From Chryseosolibacter sp964438975 (lineage in GTDB: Bacteria > Bacteroidota > Bacteroidia > Cytophagales > Cyclobacteriaceae): 64,000 bases of DNA. The notes beneath the pieces are model-generated. The model did no database searches. It saw nothing but the letters and a program-made list of their open reading frames with translations, and had not been told where the DNA came from. Location: contig CAYTMU010000003.1 in NCBI GenBank assembly GCA_964438975.1, positions 124,001 to 188,000 on the forward strand. The letters run 5' to 3'. Made by a program: the position numbers and the translations under genes. Position 1 is the stretch's first letter, and each line of letters opens with the position of its first letter. Positions 7,251-15,516 of the stretch are shown here, in pieces.

Positions 7251-8867
7251 ATGTCATTGACAAACAACGCCCATAAAACCACTGCAGGACACCAATTGAC
7301 ACTTTCTTACGACCAGTTGAAGGAATTGCCGATACCCGTATACTTATGCGATGCTGCGGGTTATGTCACCGCCTTTAACGAACCTGCAGCGGACCTGTGG
7401 GGCATCCGTCCTGTTCCGGGAACAGTTCGTTGGTGCGGCGCATGGAAGTCGTACGACCTCAACGGCATTCCGCTTTCGCCGGACGCAACACCTGTGGCTC
7501 GGACTTTTGCCTCCGGAAACGCTGTGTCCAATCAGGAGATTGTGGTTGAGCGACCCGACGGCTCGCGCTCCCATGTCATTCCTCATTCGAATTTGTTGTA
7601 TGACGAAGGTGGCATTCGGACAGGCGCGATAAACATACTCACCGACCTGACGGCACATCGGGCGTACAACAAGCTTCTCTCAAAGACCGAGGATCTCCAG
7701 CGCACTGCGGACAGTTTGAGAAAGAGTGAGGAACGGTATCACCGGATGACGGCGCAAGTTGAGGACTATGCGATTATTCTGTTATCGCACGAAGGACTTA
7801 TCGAAAACTGGAATAAAGGCGCTGAAAAGATCAAGGGATACAGTGAACACGAAGTTATCGGTAAGAGCTTCAAGCTATTCTATACCGCCGACGACCAGCA
7901 TGCTGGTCTGCCTGACCAATTGCTCAACATGGCGATCCGAAATGGAAAAGCGACACATGAAGGATGGAGAATGCGCAAAGATGGAAGCCGGTTCTGGGGT
8001 AGCGTAGTACTCACTACGGTTTACAACGATGACAATACTGTACTGGGCTTCACCAAAGTCACACGCGACTTGACTGAAAAGAAACTAGCGGAAGAGAAGT
8101 TACGTGCAACGTCGTACATTCTTGAGCAAAAAAACAAAGAGCTCGAAATGATAAATGAGCATCTCTCGTCCTTCGCCTATATTTCCAGCCACGACCTCCA
8201 GGAGCCGTTGCGAAAAATACAGACCTTTTCTGACAGGATACTCGAGACCGAATACGAAAACCTGTCGGAAAAAGGAAAGGACTATCTCTTGCGAATGCAG
8301 GCGGGCGCGTCAAGGATGCAGAAACTCATCCGCGATATTCTGGCGTATTCACGTACTGCTCTTTCTGAGAAAAGATACGAGCGCACTGACCTGCAGGAAC
8401 TGCTCAATCACGCCATCGTGGAGTTGGACGTTATGATCCTGGAAAAGAAAGCTGTCATCGAGTATGACCTGCTGCCCACGGTGATGGTCATTCCTTTTCA
8501 GATTCAACAATTGTTCAACAACTTGTTGAACAATGCGATGAAGTTCTCCAAGCCAGACGTTCCGCCTTATATCCAGATCAAAGTTGATATCGTCGACGGG
8601 CAACAACTGGAGCAGTCGCACACGCCGGTGACGAAAGAATATCTTCACATCTCGTTCCACGACAACGGCATTGGATTCGAGCCCGAGTACAGCAGGAAGA
8701 TATTCGAAGTATTCCAACGTCTGCACGGCCGACAGGAGTACGGCGGGACGGGTATCGGATTAGCTATCTGCAAGAAGATTATCGATAACCACGGCGGATT
8801 TTTGTCAGCCGAAAGTACCCTTGGCGAAGGAGCTACGTTCCATGTCTACCTCCCCTTGCGCCGCTGA
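7251..8867 (+). CDS. PAS-domain sensor histidine kinase
   Basis: A 538-residue kinase without membrane segments, hence a cytoplasmic sensor. Domains in order: PAS at about 20-120 (LPIPVYLCDAAGYVTAFN), a coiled-coil linker, a second PAS with PAC at about 165-285 (AIILLSHEGLIENWNKGAEKI, then RFWGSVVLTTVY), a HisKA dimerisation helix with phosphoacceptor H314 in ISSHDLQEPLRKI, and an HATPase_c domain with N-box LFNNLLNNAMKFS, G1 DNGIGF, F-box IFEVFQRLH and G2 GTGIGLAICKKI. The SSHDLQEPLRK H-box is typical of Cytophagales PAS kinases that signal to stand-alone receivers like the one at 2845. The ATG at 7251 is preferred over the GTG one codon earlier. No receiver gene is adjacent. Confidence 0.94.
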   Translation: MSLTNNAHKTTAGHQLTLSYDQLKELPIPVYLCDAAGYVTAFNEPAADLWGIRPVPGTVRWCGAWKSYDLNGIPLSPDATPVARTFASGNAVSNQEIVVERPDGSRSHVIPHSNLLYDEGGIRTGAINILTDLTAHRAYNKLLSKTEDLQRTADSLRKSEERYHRMTAQVEDYAIILLSHEGLIENWNKGAEKIKGYSEHEVIGKSFKLFYTADDQHAGLPDQLLNMAIRNGKATHEGWRMRKDGSRFWGSVVLTTVYNDDNTVLGFTKVTRDLTEKKLAEEKLRATSYILEQKNKELEMINEHLSSFAYISSHDLQEPLRKIQTFSDRILETEYENLSEKGKDYLLRMQAGASRMQKLIRDILAYSRTALSEKRYERTDLQELLNHAIVELDVMILEKKAVIEYDLLPTVMVIPFQIQQLFNNLLNNAMKFSKPDVPPYIQIKVDIVDGQQLEQSHTPVTKEYLHISFHDNGIGFEPEYSRKIFEVFQRLHGRQEYGGTGIGLAICKKIIDNHGGFLSAESTLGEGATFHVYLPLRR

Positions 8868-8939
8868 GTTGCCTGTTTTTTTGCATTCGACGTAGTAACT
8901 GATAAATTGCATCGATTCATCACCCAGGCAGGTCGGAAA

Positions 8940-9860
8940 ATGACGAAAGTTAACTACCTTCTCCCACTGTTCACTGTTTTGTTCATGAGTTGCGTACCTG
9001 ATACGGGTCCGGATTCTCCGCTCGCTGACTTTCCGGTATTCTACAAGGAAGGACACCGCGGCAGTCGGGGATTTATGCCGGAAAATACAATCCCTTCAAT
9101 GAAGAAAGCGATCGAAGACGGGGCAAATTTTATTGAAGTCGACATTCAGATCAGTCGCGATCATCAAGTACTGGTTGCTCATGATCCACACATCAACTAT
9201 CAATTCTCGTTGTTATCCGATGGAAGCGAAATTCCCGAAAAGAATCGTCACAAATATGCCTTGTACCACATGTCGTATGACTCCATCCGGATGTTCGACG
9301 TCGGCACGAAATACCATCCTGGTTTTCCGCAGCAGGAGAAACTGAAGGTCGCCATTCCTACCCTCGGTGAACTCATCGATTCGGTAGAGCAGTTCACAAT
9401 CGAAAAAGGATTTGATCCGGTCATCTACAATATCGAGATAAAATCACGTCCCGACCAGGATGGGATCCTGCAACCGGAACCAGCCCGACTGATCGACCTG
9501 GTGATGGAAGTTGTGCGATCCAGGGATATCGGGAAGCGCTTCTACATTCAGTCCTTTGATATCCGCCAGATCCAGGAAGTCCACAACCGGTATCCTGGAG
9601 TAGCGATCGGTTTTCTCACGGGAAACAACAGTCTTTCGCTTGAGCAAAACCTGGAGAACATCGGATTCATCCCCGATATTTATAGTCCACACTATAACAT
9701 GGCAACGAAAGCCCTCGTCGACAGCGTCCATTCGAAAGGAATGAAGTTCGTACCCTGGACGGTGAATACACTGGAGGAAATGAAATTGCTCAAAGACATG
9801 GGCGTCGACGGTATCATTACCGATTACCCGAATCTGTTTGCGGCGCTGTTTGATGAGTGA
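8940..9860 (+). CDS. Glycerophosphodiester phosphodiesterase (exported)
   Basis: Hydrolyses glycerophosphodiesters to an alcohol and glycerol-3-phosphate. The 306-residue GDPD TIM barrel shows the metal and catalytic motifs: GHRGSRGFMPENTIPS (His and Glu), ANFIEVDIQ (Glu/Asp) and VLVAHDP (His), and the C-terminal WTVNTLEEMKLLKDMGVDGIITDYP that closes the barrel. A signal with a lipobox-like LFMSCVPD (Cys about residue 17) suggests an envelope-anchored enzyme. The ATG at 8940 is chosen over the TTG at 8907 because the extension is polar and would bury the signal peptide. It runs convergent with the BNR_4 gene, with only nine bases between stops. Confidence 0.93.
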   Translation: MTKVNYLLPLFTVLFMSCVPDTGPDSPLADFPVFYKEGHRGSRGFMPENTIPSMKKAIEDGANFIEVDIQISRDHQVLVAHDPHINYQFSLLSDGSEIPEKNRHKYALYHMSYDSIRMFDVGTKYHPGFPQQEKLKVAIPTLGELIDSVEQFTIEKGFDPVIYNIEIKSRPDQDGILQPEPARLIDLVMEVVRSRDIGKRFYIQSFDIRQIQEVHNRYPGVAIGFLTGNNSLSLEQNLENIGFIPDIYSPHYNMATKALVDSVHSKGMKFVPWTVNTLEEMKLLKDMGVDGIITDYPNLFAALFDE

Positions 9861-9869
9861 CACCGGTTC

Positions 9870-11258
9870 TTACCGCACTTTCACGAGCGTTTCTTCCGCA
9901 TCGCGCATATCGTAGGGCAGTCGGAACACGCTGCCGTCCAAGTCACCCAGGTACATATGTGATTCGCTGAACTTATCCGGGTTTCCGTCTGCCCACAAGT
10001 ACATGAATGGTGACTTTCCGTTCACCACGCGGCGAACATAATTGTGATTGCGTTCGCTGTCAGCTGTTACCTGCTTCCCACGCTGCCACGTCAAACCGCG
10101 GTCATTACTTTCCCAAAGTAGCAATTCGCCGCCTGCGCCGTGCGGCTGCGGACCTGCCTCCGTAGGCGCCACAATCCGCCAGTATTTGGCATCGAGAAAA
10201 AGGCTGCCCATATCGTAGTTGTGGTCGGACTCCGCAATCTTTCGTTCGAACCATCGCCCATCACGTCTGAAAAGGATCATCCACTCACGTCGACCATTCT
10301 GAGGGCCCGGCTCATGGCCATCGCTGATCACATACAAACATACCGGGTTTCCTTCGGCGTCCGCATCCGCATCACAGAGGTAAACATTCTTATGTCTTGT
10401 ATGATAATCGAGCACGCGCGCGGGAGAAGCTATCTCTTCCAATGGTAAAGTGAGTCGCTGATAATCTGCCGACTGGAAACTGTTTCCAAAATCGCGCGTC
10501 TCAAGATAGTAGACGTTCGTCCGCTTGTCGACGTTTCCATCCGGATGCCAGTTGAAAAACGTGAACAGCCAGTTGCCGCGATGGCTACTCACCTGATAGT
10601 GTCCTGACCTCGCGTAACCCGGACTCCGGATGCCGGCGAGTTTGATATCTTCACTCCAGTGCGCGCCATCGCTACTTTTTTCAAAGAACAGTTCCCGCAC
10701 ACCGGTGTACTTTGTAAAGAAATGAAAATATCCGTGGCCTTTCACGAAGACCGGCTGGGGATACGTCATCTCTTCTTCCGTTATCCGTTCAAAGGACGAG
10801 ATATCATACGGTCGTATACTCCGATACTTATACCCCATTCGCTGCGCACCTCGCCCGCTGACGTATACCCAGATGAAACCACGATCGTCGATCATCAGGC
10901 TTGGATTATCGTGAGGGTCATCAACACCACCCTTGTCGTGTACAACAACGGGTTTGGAAACACGCTTCTTTCGATGGTCAAAACTTCCGATCATACAGAG
11001 AAGATGTTTCTCGCCGGGGCCAGTTGTTCCGCCATATACAAAAAACGTTTTGTCGACCTCCTGCGAGTAGATCGCCAGGGGACTGTGATGCGCAGTGTAC
11101 GTGCCGAGCCCTCCCGAATATTTGTCTCCATACGCAGAAAACTGACCCAATGTGAACCAGATACCTCGGTAACCATCTACGGTCTGATTGTTGCGATCCT
11201 GGGAGAGACCATTAAGGGTGAATAGCAAAATGAGAACTACGAACATTAACCTGTTCAT
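9870..11258 (-). CDS. BNR_4 repeat secreted protein (putative polysaccharide-active beta-propeller)
   Basis: The 462-residue protein has a Sec signal peptide (cleavage near LNGLSQ, residue 20). The mature part is a BNR_4-type beta-propeller: VDGYRGIWFTLGQ, YSGGLGTYTAHHSPLAIY, the DDPHDNPSLMID and WVYVSGRG blades, and a late ESHMYLGDLDG. This fold is shared with some polysaccharide lyases (such as ulvan and rhamnogalacturonan lyases) and with uncharacterised hydrolases, so a role in breaking an acidic polysaccharide is plausible but unproven. It lies ten bases after the alginate-lyase-fold gene on the same strand, which makes a two-gene operon very likely. Confidence 0.85.
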   Translation of the reverse strand: MNRLMFVVLILLFTLNGLSQDRNNQTVDGYRGIWFTLGQFSAYGDKYSGGLGTYTAHHSPLAIYSQEVDKTFFVYGGTTGPGEKHLLCMIGSFDHRKKRVSKPVVVHDKGGVDDPHDNPSLMIDDRGFIWVYVSGRGAQRMGYKYRSIRPYDISSFERITEEEMTYPQPVFVKGHGYFHFFTKYTGVRELFFEKSSDGAHWSEDIKLAGIRSPGYARSGHYQVSSHRGNWLFTFFNWHPDGNVDKRTNVYYLETRDFGNSFQSADYQRLTLPLEEIASPARVLDYHTRHKNVYLCDADADAEGNPVCLYVISDGHEPGPQNGRREWMILFRRDGRWFERKIAESDHNYDMGSLFLDAKYWRIVAPTEAGPQPHGAGGELLLWESNDRGLTWQRGKQVTADSERNHNYVRRVVNGKSPFMYLWADGNPDKFSESHMYLGDLDGSVFRLPYDMRDAEETLVKVR

Positions 11259-11268
11259 CGCTGTGCTG

Positions 11269-13311
11269 TTACTTCATCAAGATCAATCGTTCCGAAGAGA
11301 TACTCTCGTCTGTCTTCCGGTTTAAGACATACTGGTTTCCCGAAACTTTCGCAGATCTGACAGCATATGATTCAACACCATGACCGTTGTTGAACTGAAT
11401 CCGGTTATTGTTGATAGCCACTCTTTCACAGCTTCGGTATTGAAACTCCATCATCACTCCACTTCGATCATTGCCTTCGATGAAGTTCTCCGAAACATTG
11501 ATATCCCTGCTCTCCGCGATAGTCAAACCATAATATCCGTTGCGCGCGATCTCGTTTCGTATAACGTCTACATCGTGGCACTGGTCAATTGCCACGCCGC
11601 TGCCACGCGGCGATGTATCCAAACGACTATCCTCTACCCTAACCTTGGCGCAATGCGTCAGCAACAGGTTGTGTTGCAGCGCAGGGCCGGGCACTATACT
11701 CGAACCATTCTCGGTAAAATCGCAGCGTAAAACATTGACCCCGCTGGCTCCGCTGATAAAGACCCCGTTGAAGGTGCAGTTCTGTACTGTAAGATTGATG
11801 AGGTGTATATTTTTCATCTGTCCCTCCCGTTGTGCCCGGAAGATGATCCCGCCGCGATTTCCCGGATTGCGATACGACCGGGCGGAATTCGGGTCACTTG
11901 GCGGTTCCGGACGAACAGATCCTTCCACGATAAGATCGCGGATCGTCACGTTGCTGAGGTCGTCTGATGCATTAACCATGGCGTCCCGCATACCCGATGC
12001 GGGATCGAGGAAGATTTTGGTCGAAGCACCACGTCCCGCCAGCGTCACGCCACTGGGTACATTCAGTGTTTCGGAGAGCGTATGCAGACCGGACTCGGCG
12101 ATAACCCACCGTCCGGTTCCGGCAGCGGCGTCCAGCGCCTCTTGCAGCGATTGTCCTGGCGCAACGACCCGGGCATTCTCCGGTGTTTTGTACGATGCCG
12201 TAGCAAGCGCGCCTGCGGGATAACCCGTAGTCCCGGGTTGAAGTCTTCCGTTTTGTGTTGGCTTGATCTTGCCAGGTGTCCGGAACGCGGTTAGGATACT
12301 CTCCATTGCGGTGGGACGGATAGAATCGGCAGCAGCCTGCGTATGCGGCATAGACAAGCCCATGGCAGCGTAGTGGCGATACACATACTCATAGTCATCG
12401 CGTACGCGCTTTGCTCGCTCGGATATTTTACCGTAACTGAACGGTGACTCTCCCATCAGAAAGCCCGCGGTGAATTCATAACCAAGTGCAATCCTGTTGT
12501 TACCGATACTGAATAAGTCCAGCCCCTGTGTGTAGGCGACGCGCGCAGCTCCCGCGAACTCTCCGAGGCCAAGCTGAACGTGGGCTTGGTCGCGCATTGT
12601 CTCCTGACATTGTCCGTTCGGATAAATATATTTGAAAAGACTGCCGTTAACTGGTCCATAGAGAAAGTGCTGGATCGCGTTGTTGAACATGTCGCGATTG
12701 TCAGTGAAGATTGCGATCGCGAGAATTGAATGAATGATAGCACCGTCCCAGTTGCCATTTGCCTGCGGATAATAGTACCGCATGAGCGGATAGTACACCG
12801 TCATCAACATGTTGGTAAAACTGTCGATCTCGTTTTGTTGCCAGCCTGCGTCCGTATAGCGCAGGATCTCGGCAGCATTACACAACTGATGTCCCGTCCA
12901 TCCGGCAAGCAGCTTCGCGTCGTTGTAGTCGAAACTCCAAAGAGCCCCGGACCATGCGTTCAGAATGTCTATGGTCTTGCGGGCATATGCCTGGTCTTTC
13001 GTGATATACCAAATCAGGGCACAACGGTATGCTAACCGGGAGCCGGCTGAAAGGTCCGCCCCACCGATATTTGGTCGCCCATAGGGACCTCGCATGACAT
13101 GTGCTATTGGCTTGATCTCGAACTCGAGGTCAGTCTCGGTCTTCATTCGCTCAAAGGCATCTTTCCAGGGCTGCGCGTTTTGCGAGACCTTCGTACGCAT
13201 GTATTCGAGATCCTCAACGGATTGATTGATACCAGGATGAAGAAATTCCTGGGCTATTACACTGCACGGCGCCAGGAACAAGAGAATGGAGAAAAGAGAT
13301 GGATTGATCAT
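11269..13311 (-). CDS. Alginate-lyase-fold plus right-handed beta-helix fusion, secreted
   Basis: A 680-residue protein with a signal peptide (LLFLAPCSVIAQE). Residues about 22-330 resemble the alginate_lyase (alpha/alpha toroid) family: HPGINQSVEDLEYMRTKV, GAWS-like LNAWSGALWSFD, a long helical core with ANGNWDGAIIHSILAIAIF and CQETMRDQAHVQLGLGEFA. After a Pro/Gly-rich linker (about 335-375), residues 385-670 form a parallel beta-helix with repeating short strands and Asn ladders (SGVTLAGRGASTKIFLD, VTIRDLIVEGS, VRVEDSRLDTS, INNNRIQFNNGHGVES). Both halves are typical of polysaccharide lyases, so it probably cleaves a uronic-acid polymer, but the active-site residues cannot be assigned by eye. 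Same operon as the BNR_4 gene. Confidence 0.85.
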   Translation of the reverse strand: MINPSLFSILLFLAPCSVIAQEFLHPGINQSVEDLEYMRTKVSQNAQPWKDAFERMKTETDLEFEIKPIAHVMRGPYGRPNIGGADLSAGSRLAYRCALIWYITKDQAYARKTIDILNAWSGALWSFDYNDAKLLAGWTGHQLCNAAEILRYTDAGWQQNEIDSFTNMLMTVYYPLMRYYYPQANGNWDGAIIHSILAIAIFTDNRDMFNNAIQHFLYGPVNGSLFKYIYPNGQCQETMRDQAHVQLGLGEFAGAARVAYTQGLDLFSIGNNRIALGYEFTAGFLMGESPFSYGKISERAKRVRDDYEYVYRHYAAMGLSMPHTQAAADSIRPTAMESILTAFRTPGKIKPTQNGRLQPGTTGYPAGALATASYKTPENARVVAPGQSLQEALDAAAGTGRWVIAESGLHTLSETLNVPSGVTLAGRGASTKIFLDPASGMRDAMVNASDDLSNVTIRDLIVEGSVRPEPPSDPNSARSYRNPGNRGGIIFRAQREGQMKNIHLINLTVQNCTFNGVFISGASGVNVLRCDFTENGSSIVPGPALQHNLLLTHCAKVRVEDSRLDTSPRGSGVAIDQCHDVDVIRNEIARNGYYGLTIAESRDINVSENFIEGNDRSGVMMEFQYRSCERVAINNNRIQFNNGHGVESYAVRSAKVSGNQYVLNRKTDESISSERLILMK

Positions 13312-13461
13312 GAAGGACGGGGTTGAACTGTGAATCGAATAGAAAGGAACCTTCCCGACCGATGCTAATACAATATAGCAATACGAATTAAAAAACGGTT
13401 GCGCAATCGCTGCATTTTTTACGCGATCCCCCTTTCATTTTCAGTGAAACAGGGTAACCCC

Positions 13462-15357
13462 TCAGTCGCCCGTTTTCGGCTTAATCTCCCCAGCGTCAAT
13501 CGCATCGTACACCACTTGCTGAATCTGCGTCCGCGTATTGAGCCGGTAAAGACGTGTATTCGCCCGGGTTGGGTGCACGCGATTGGAAAGAAAGATATAT
13601 AAGAGTCGGGTATCGGGATCAACCCAGGCGAAGGTTCCGGTAAAGCCCGTATGCCCGAAACTCAACGGGCCGGCTCCTTTTGCCGTGTTATTATTGACAC
13701 CAACGTATTCCAGGTTGGGCTTGTCGAACCCAAGGGCGCGGCGGTTGTTGTTCTCGGGGAACTGTGTGTTGCTGAACTTGCGCAGTGTTGCGTCAGCGAT
13801 ATATCGCTCACCTCCGTAGGCTCCCATGTCGAGGTACATCTGCATGAGCTTGGCAAGGTCATTCGCATTGCTGAAAAGTCCGGCGTGACCGGATACCCCG
13901 CCCATCATCGACGCATTTTCATCGTGAACAAGTCCGTGTACTGGCTGTCGCCGGTAGAGATAGTCGCTCTCGGTAGGCACGATCTGCGCGGCGGGATATT
14001 TCTCCAACGGATTGAATGTTACGGTTGTGGCACCTAGCCTGGAATAAAAATGCTCGTCCAGATAGTCCTCAAATTTTCCGTCGATCATACTTTCCACCAC
14101 ACGAGGTGCGAGCATAAAGAAGAAATCGGAATAGACGTATTTCTTCTCCGGCAGCAGGGGCGATTTCCGGATACCGTTAACCATCTTGTCGGAGTATTTG
14201 CGGTGGATGAAGAGTTTGTCGCTCAGCCTGACCGGAAACCGTTTCGACGAGTCGCGGCGGATCGTCGCCCATTTGTAGCTACCGTTCTCCCGGTATGTGT
14301 GTTGGTAGAAAGAAATGAAGGGGATCAACCTTCCCTGGTGCGTGAGTAAGTCCGACATCGGTATACCGGATTTGTTTGAACGTTGGAATTTCGGCAGGTA
14401 CTCGCCCAGTGTCGCATCGAGCCTGAACTTCCCTTCGTCATATAACTTCATCAACGCCGCCATCGCAGTGGATATTTTGGTGACGGATGCGAGGTCGTAC
14501 AAGTCATCTGGCTTCACAGCTACGGTGTCGCTATACGAATGAACTCCGTAGGATTTGTGAAACACCACCTTTCGGTCGCGCGCAACAAGAACCTGGCACC
14601 CAGGTATCGCTTTGGCAGCGAGGGCCTGCGCAACAAGCGAATCGATCCCGACAATGAGTGTTTCGGAATCTATGCCAACCTCTTCGGGAAGCGTATAGCC
14701 CAGGCGAATCCCTCCCTCAACATCAAGTCCATCACCTTCATGGAATATATCTCCTCCTTCGATCTCAAGTCGGCCGGTCGCGCTGGTGGCACCGAATATC
14801 AGTTGGGCCGCAAGGTCCTGAGTGTCGGCATCATCATGATAAGCAACGATCAGTCCTGCGGCTGTCTGCGCGCCCGATATCCTGGAGAGCACCTCGGGGC
14901 GGTCGAACAATGACAGAATAAAAATGTGTTGCACGCTGAGTTCTGCGACCATGTCTACGACGTCTGACGAAAGATCGACGCCTCCCGGGAGGGGCGCCGG
15001 CGTCTCGTGAAAGCTGCCGATGATGAGATTGTAGGGTGCCAAGAGCGCCTTCACCGAGTCAACTTCTACGCGTCCGGCGTTGTGTCGGATTGCAAAATGG
15101 CTGACGCGGGAGTAACGAGCCAGAACACTTTGGAAGACCGTAGGAATTCCGGGGCCGATGGAAACAGAGGCGATCCGCAATGTGTCGAGTCCGCGCAACG
15201 GTAGCACATGGCGCTCATTTCTCAGGACCGTCAACGAAGCTTCGATCAGTTTCCTTTTCATCAGGAGGTGGTGCGCTGGCGTTGTCACCTGTGCGAAGAC
15301 GCGGGGCGATACTGAGAAAAAGAAGGAAGCAACGGCAAGAGCGAGTGTGGTTCTCAT
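13462..15357 (-). CDS. Secreted serine hydrolase (class C beta-lactamase fold) with GH3-C-like N-terminal region
   Basis: The 631-residue protein has a signal peptide (cleavage near FAQ, residue 22). Residues 30-220 resemble the C-terminal (GH3_C) domain of glycoside hydrolase family 3: ASLTVLRNERHVLPLRGL, SLFDRPEVLS, and the closing FGATSATGRLEI. Residues about 225-625 are a beta-lactamase-type transpeptidase domain with S291-x-x-K294 (LASVTKIS), a YSD triad (409-411) and the HTGFTG motif. Bacteroidota usually have a longer form with a complete GH3 TIM barrel before GH3_C; here that catalytic barrel is absent. The lactamase part should be a D,D-peptidase or esterase. Divergent from pncB. Confidence 0.88.
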   Translation of the reverse strand: MRTTLALAVASFFFSVSPRVFAQVTTPAHHLLMKRKLIEASLTVLRNERHVLPLRGLDTLRIASVSIGPGIPTVFQSVLARYSRVSHFAIRHNAGRVEVDSVKALLAPYNLIIGSFHETPAPLPGGVDLSSDVVDMVAELSVQHIFILSLFDRPEVLSRISGAQTAAGLIVAYHDDADTQDLAAQLIFGATSATGRLEIEGGDIFHEGDGLDVEGGIRLGYTLPEEVGIDSETLIVGIDSLVAQALAAKAIPGCQVLVARDRKVVFHKSYGVHSYSDTVAVKPDDLYDLASVTKISTAMAALMKLYDEGKFRLDATLGEYLPKFQRSNKSGIPMSDLLTHQGRLIPFISFYQHTYRENGSYKWATIRRDSSKRFPVRLSDKLFIHRKYSDKMVNGIRKSPLLPEKKYVYSDFFFMLAPRVVESMIDGKFEDYLDEHFYSRLGATTVTFNPLEKYPAAQIVPTESDYLYRRQPVHGLVHDENASMMGGVSGHAGLFSNANDLAKLMQMYLDMGAYGGERYIADATLRKFSNTQFPENNNRRALGFDKPNLEYVGVNNNTAKGAGPLSFGHTGFTGTFAWVDPDTRLLYIFLSNRVHPTRANTRLYRLNTRTQIQQVVYDAIDAGEIKPKTGD

Positions 15358-15457
15358 CGGCGATTTGTTAAATTATTTGCTCCGGAAGGTGATTATTCGC
15401 GGTCGTTGACAAATATACGCCATGCTGTGGTTGTAGGAATGGCGCCGCCCACCGGCA

Positions 15458-15467
15458 GCAAACGTTT
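15458..15467. promoter_or_regulatory. LacI-family-type operator half-palindrome GCAAACGTTT
   Basis: The word GCAAACGTTT, with the central AAACGTTT palindrome typical of LacI/PurR-type operators, lies in the 160-base divergent gap between the serine hydrolase and pncB. The same ten bases occur twice more, at 24723 and 24788, both intergenic. No occurrence inside a gene was noticed. Confidence 0.4.
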
Positions 15468-15480
15468 CATTGACCGGATA

Positions 15481-15497
15481 TTCCCGGCACCCGGGAA
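15481..15497. promoter_or_regulatory. Perfect inverted repeat upstream of pncB
   Basis: TTCCCGG-CAC-CCGGGAA is a perfect 7-bp inverted repeat with a three-base centre, ending 19 bases before the pncB start codon. In the mRNA it would form a small hairpin close to the start; in DNA it could be an operator. Without a T-tract it is not a terminator. Confidence 0.45.
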
Positions 15498-15516
15498 ATA
15501 AGATTACCTTTAACAC

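Noticed and set aside
15358..15516. Riboswitch upstream of pncB
   Set aside because: Only a short inverted repeat was found; no multi-stem architecture of an NAD-type riboswitch could be drawn.
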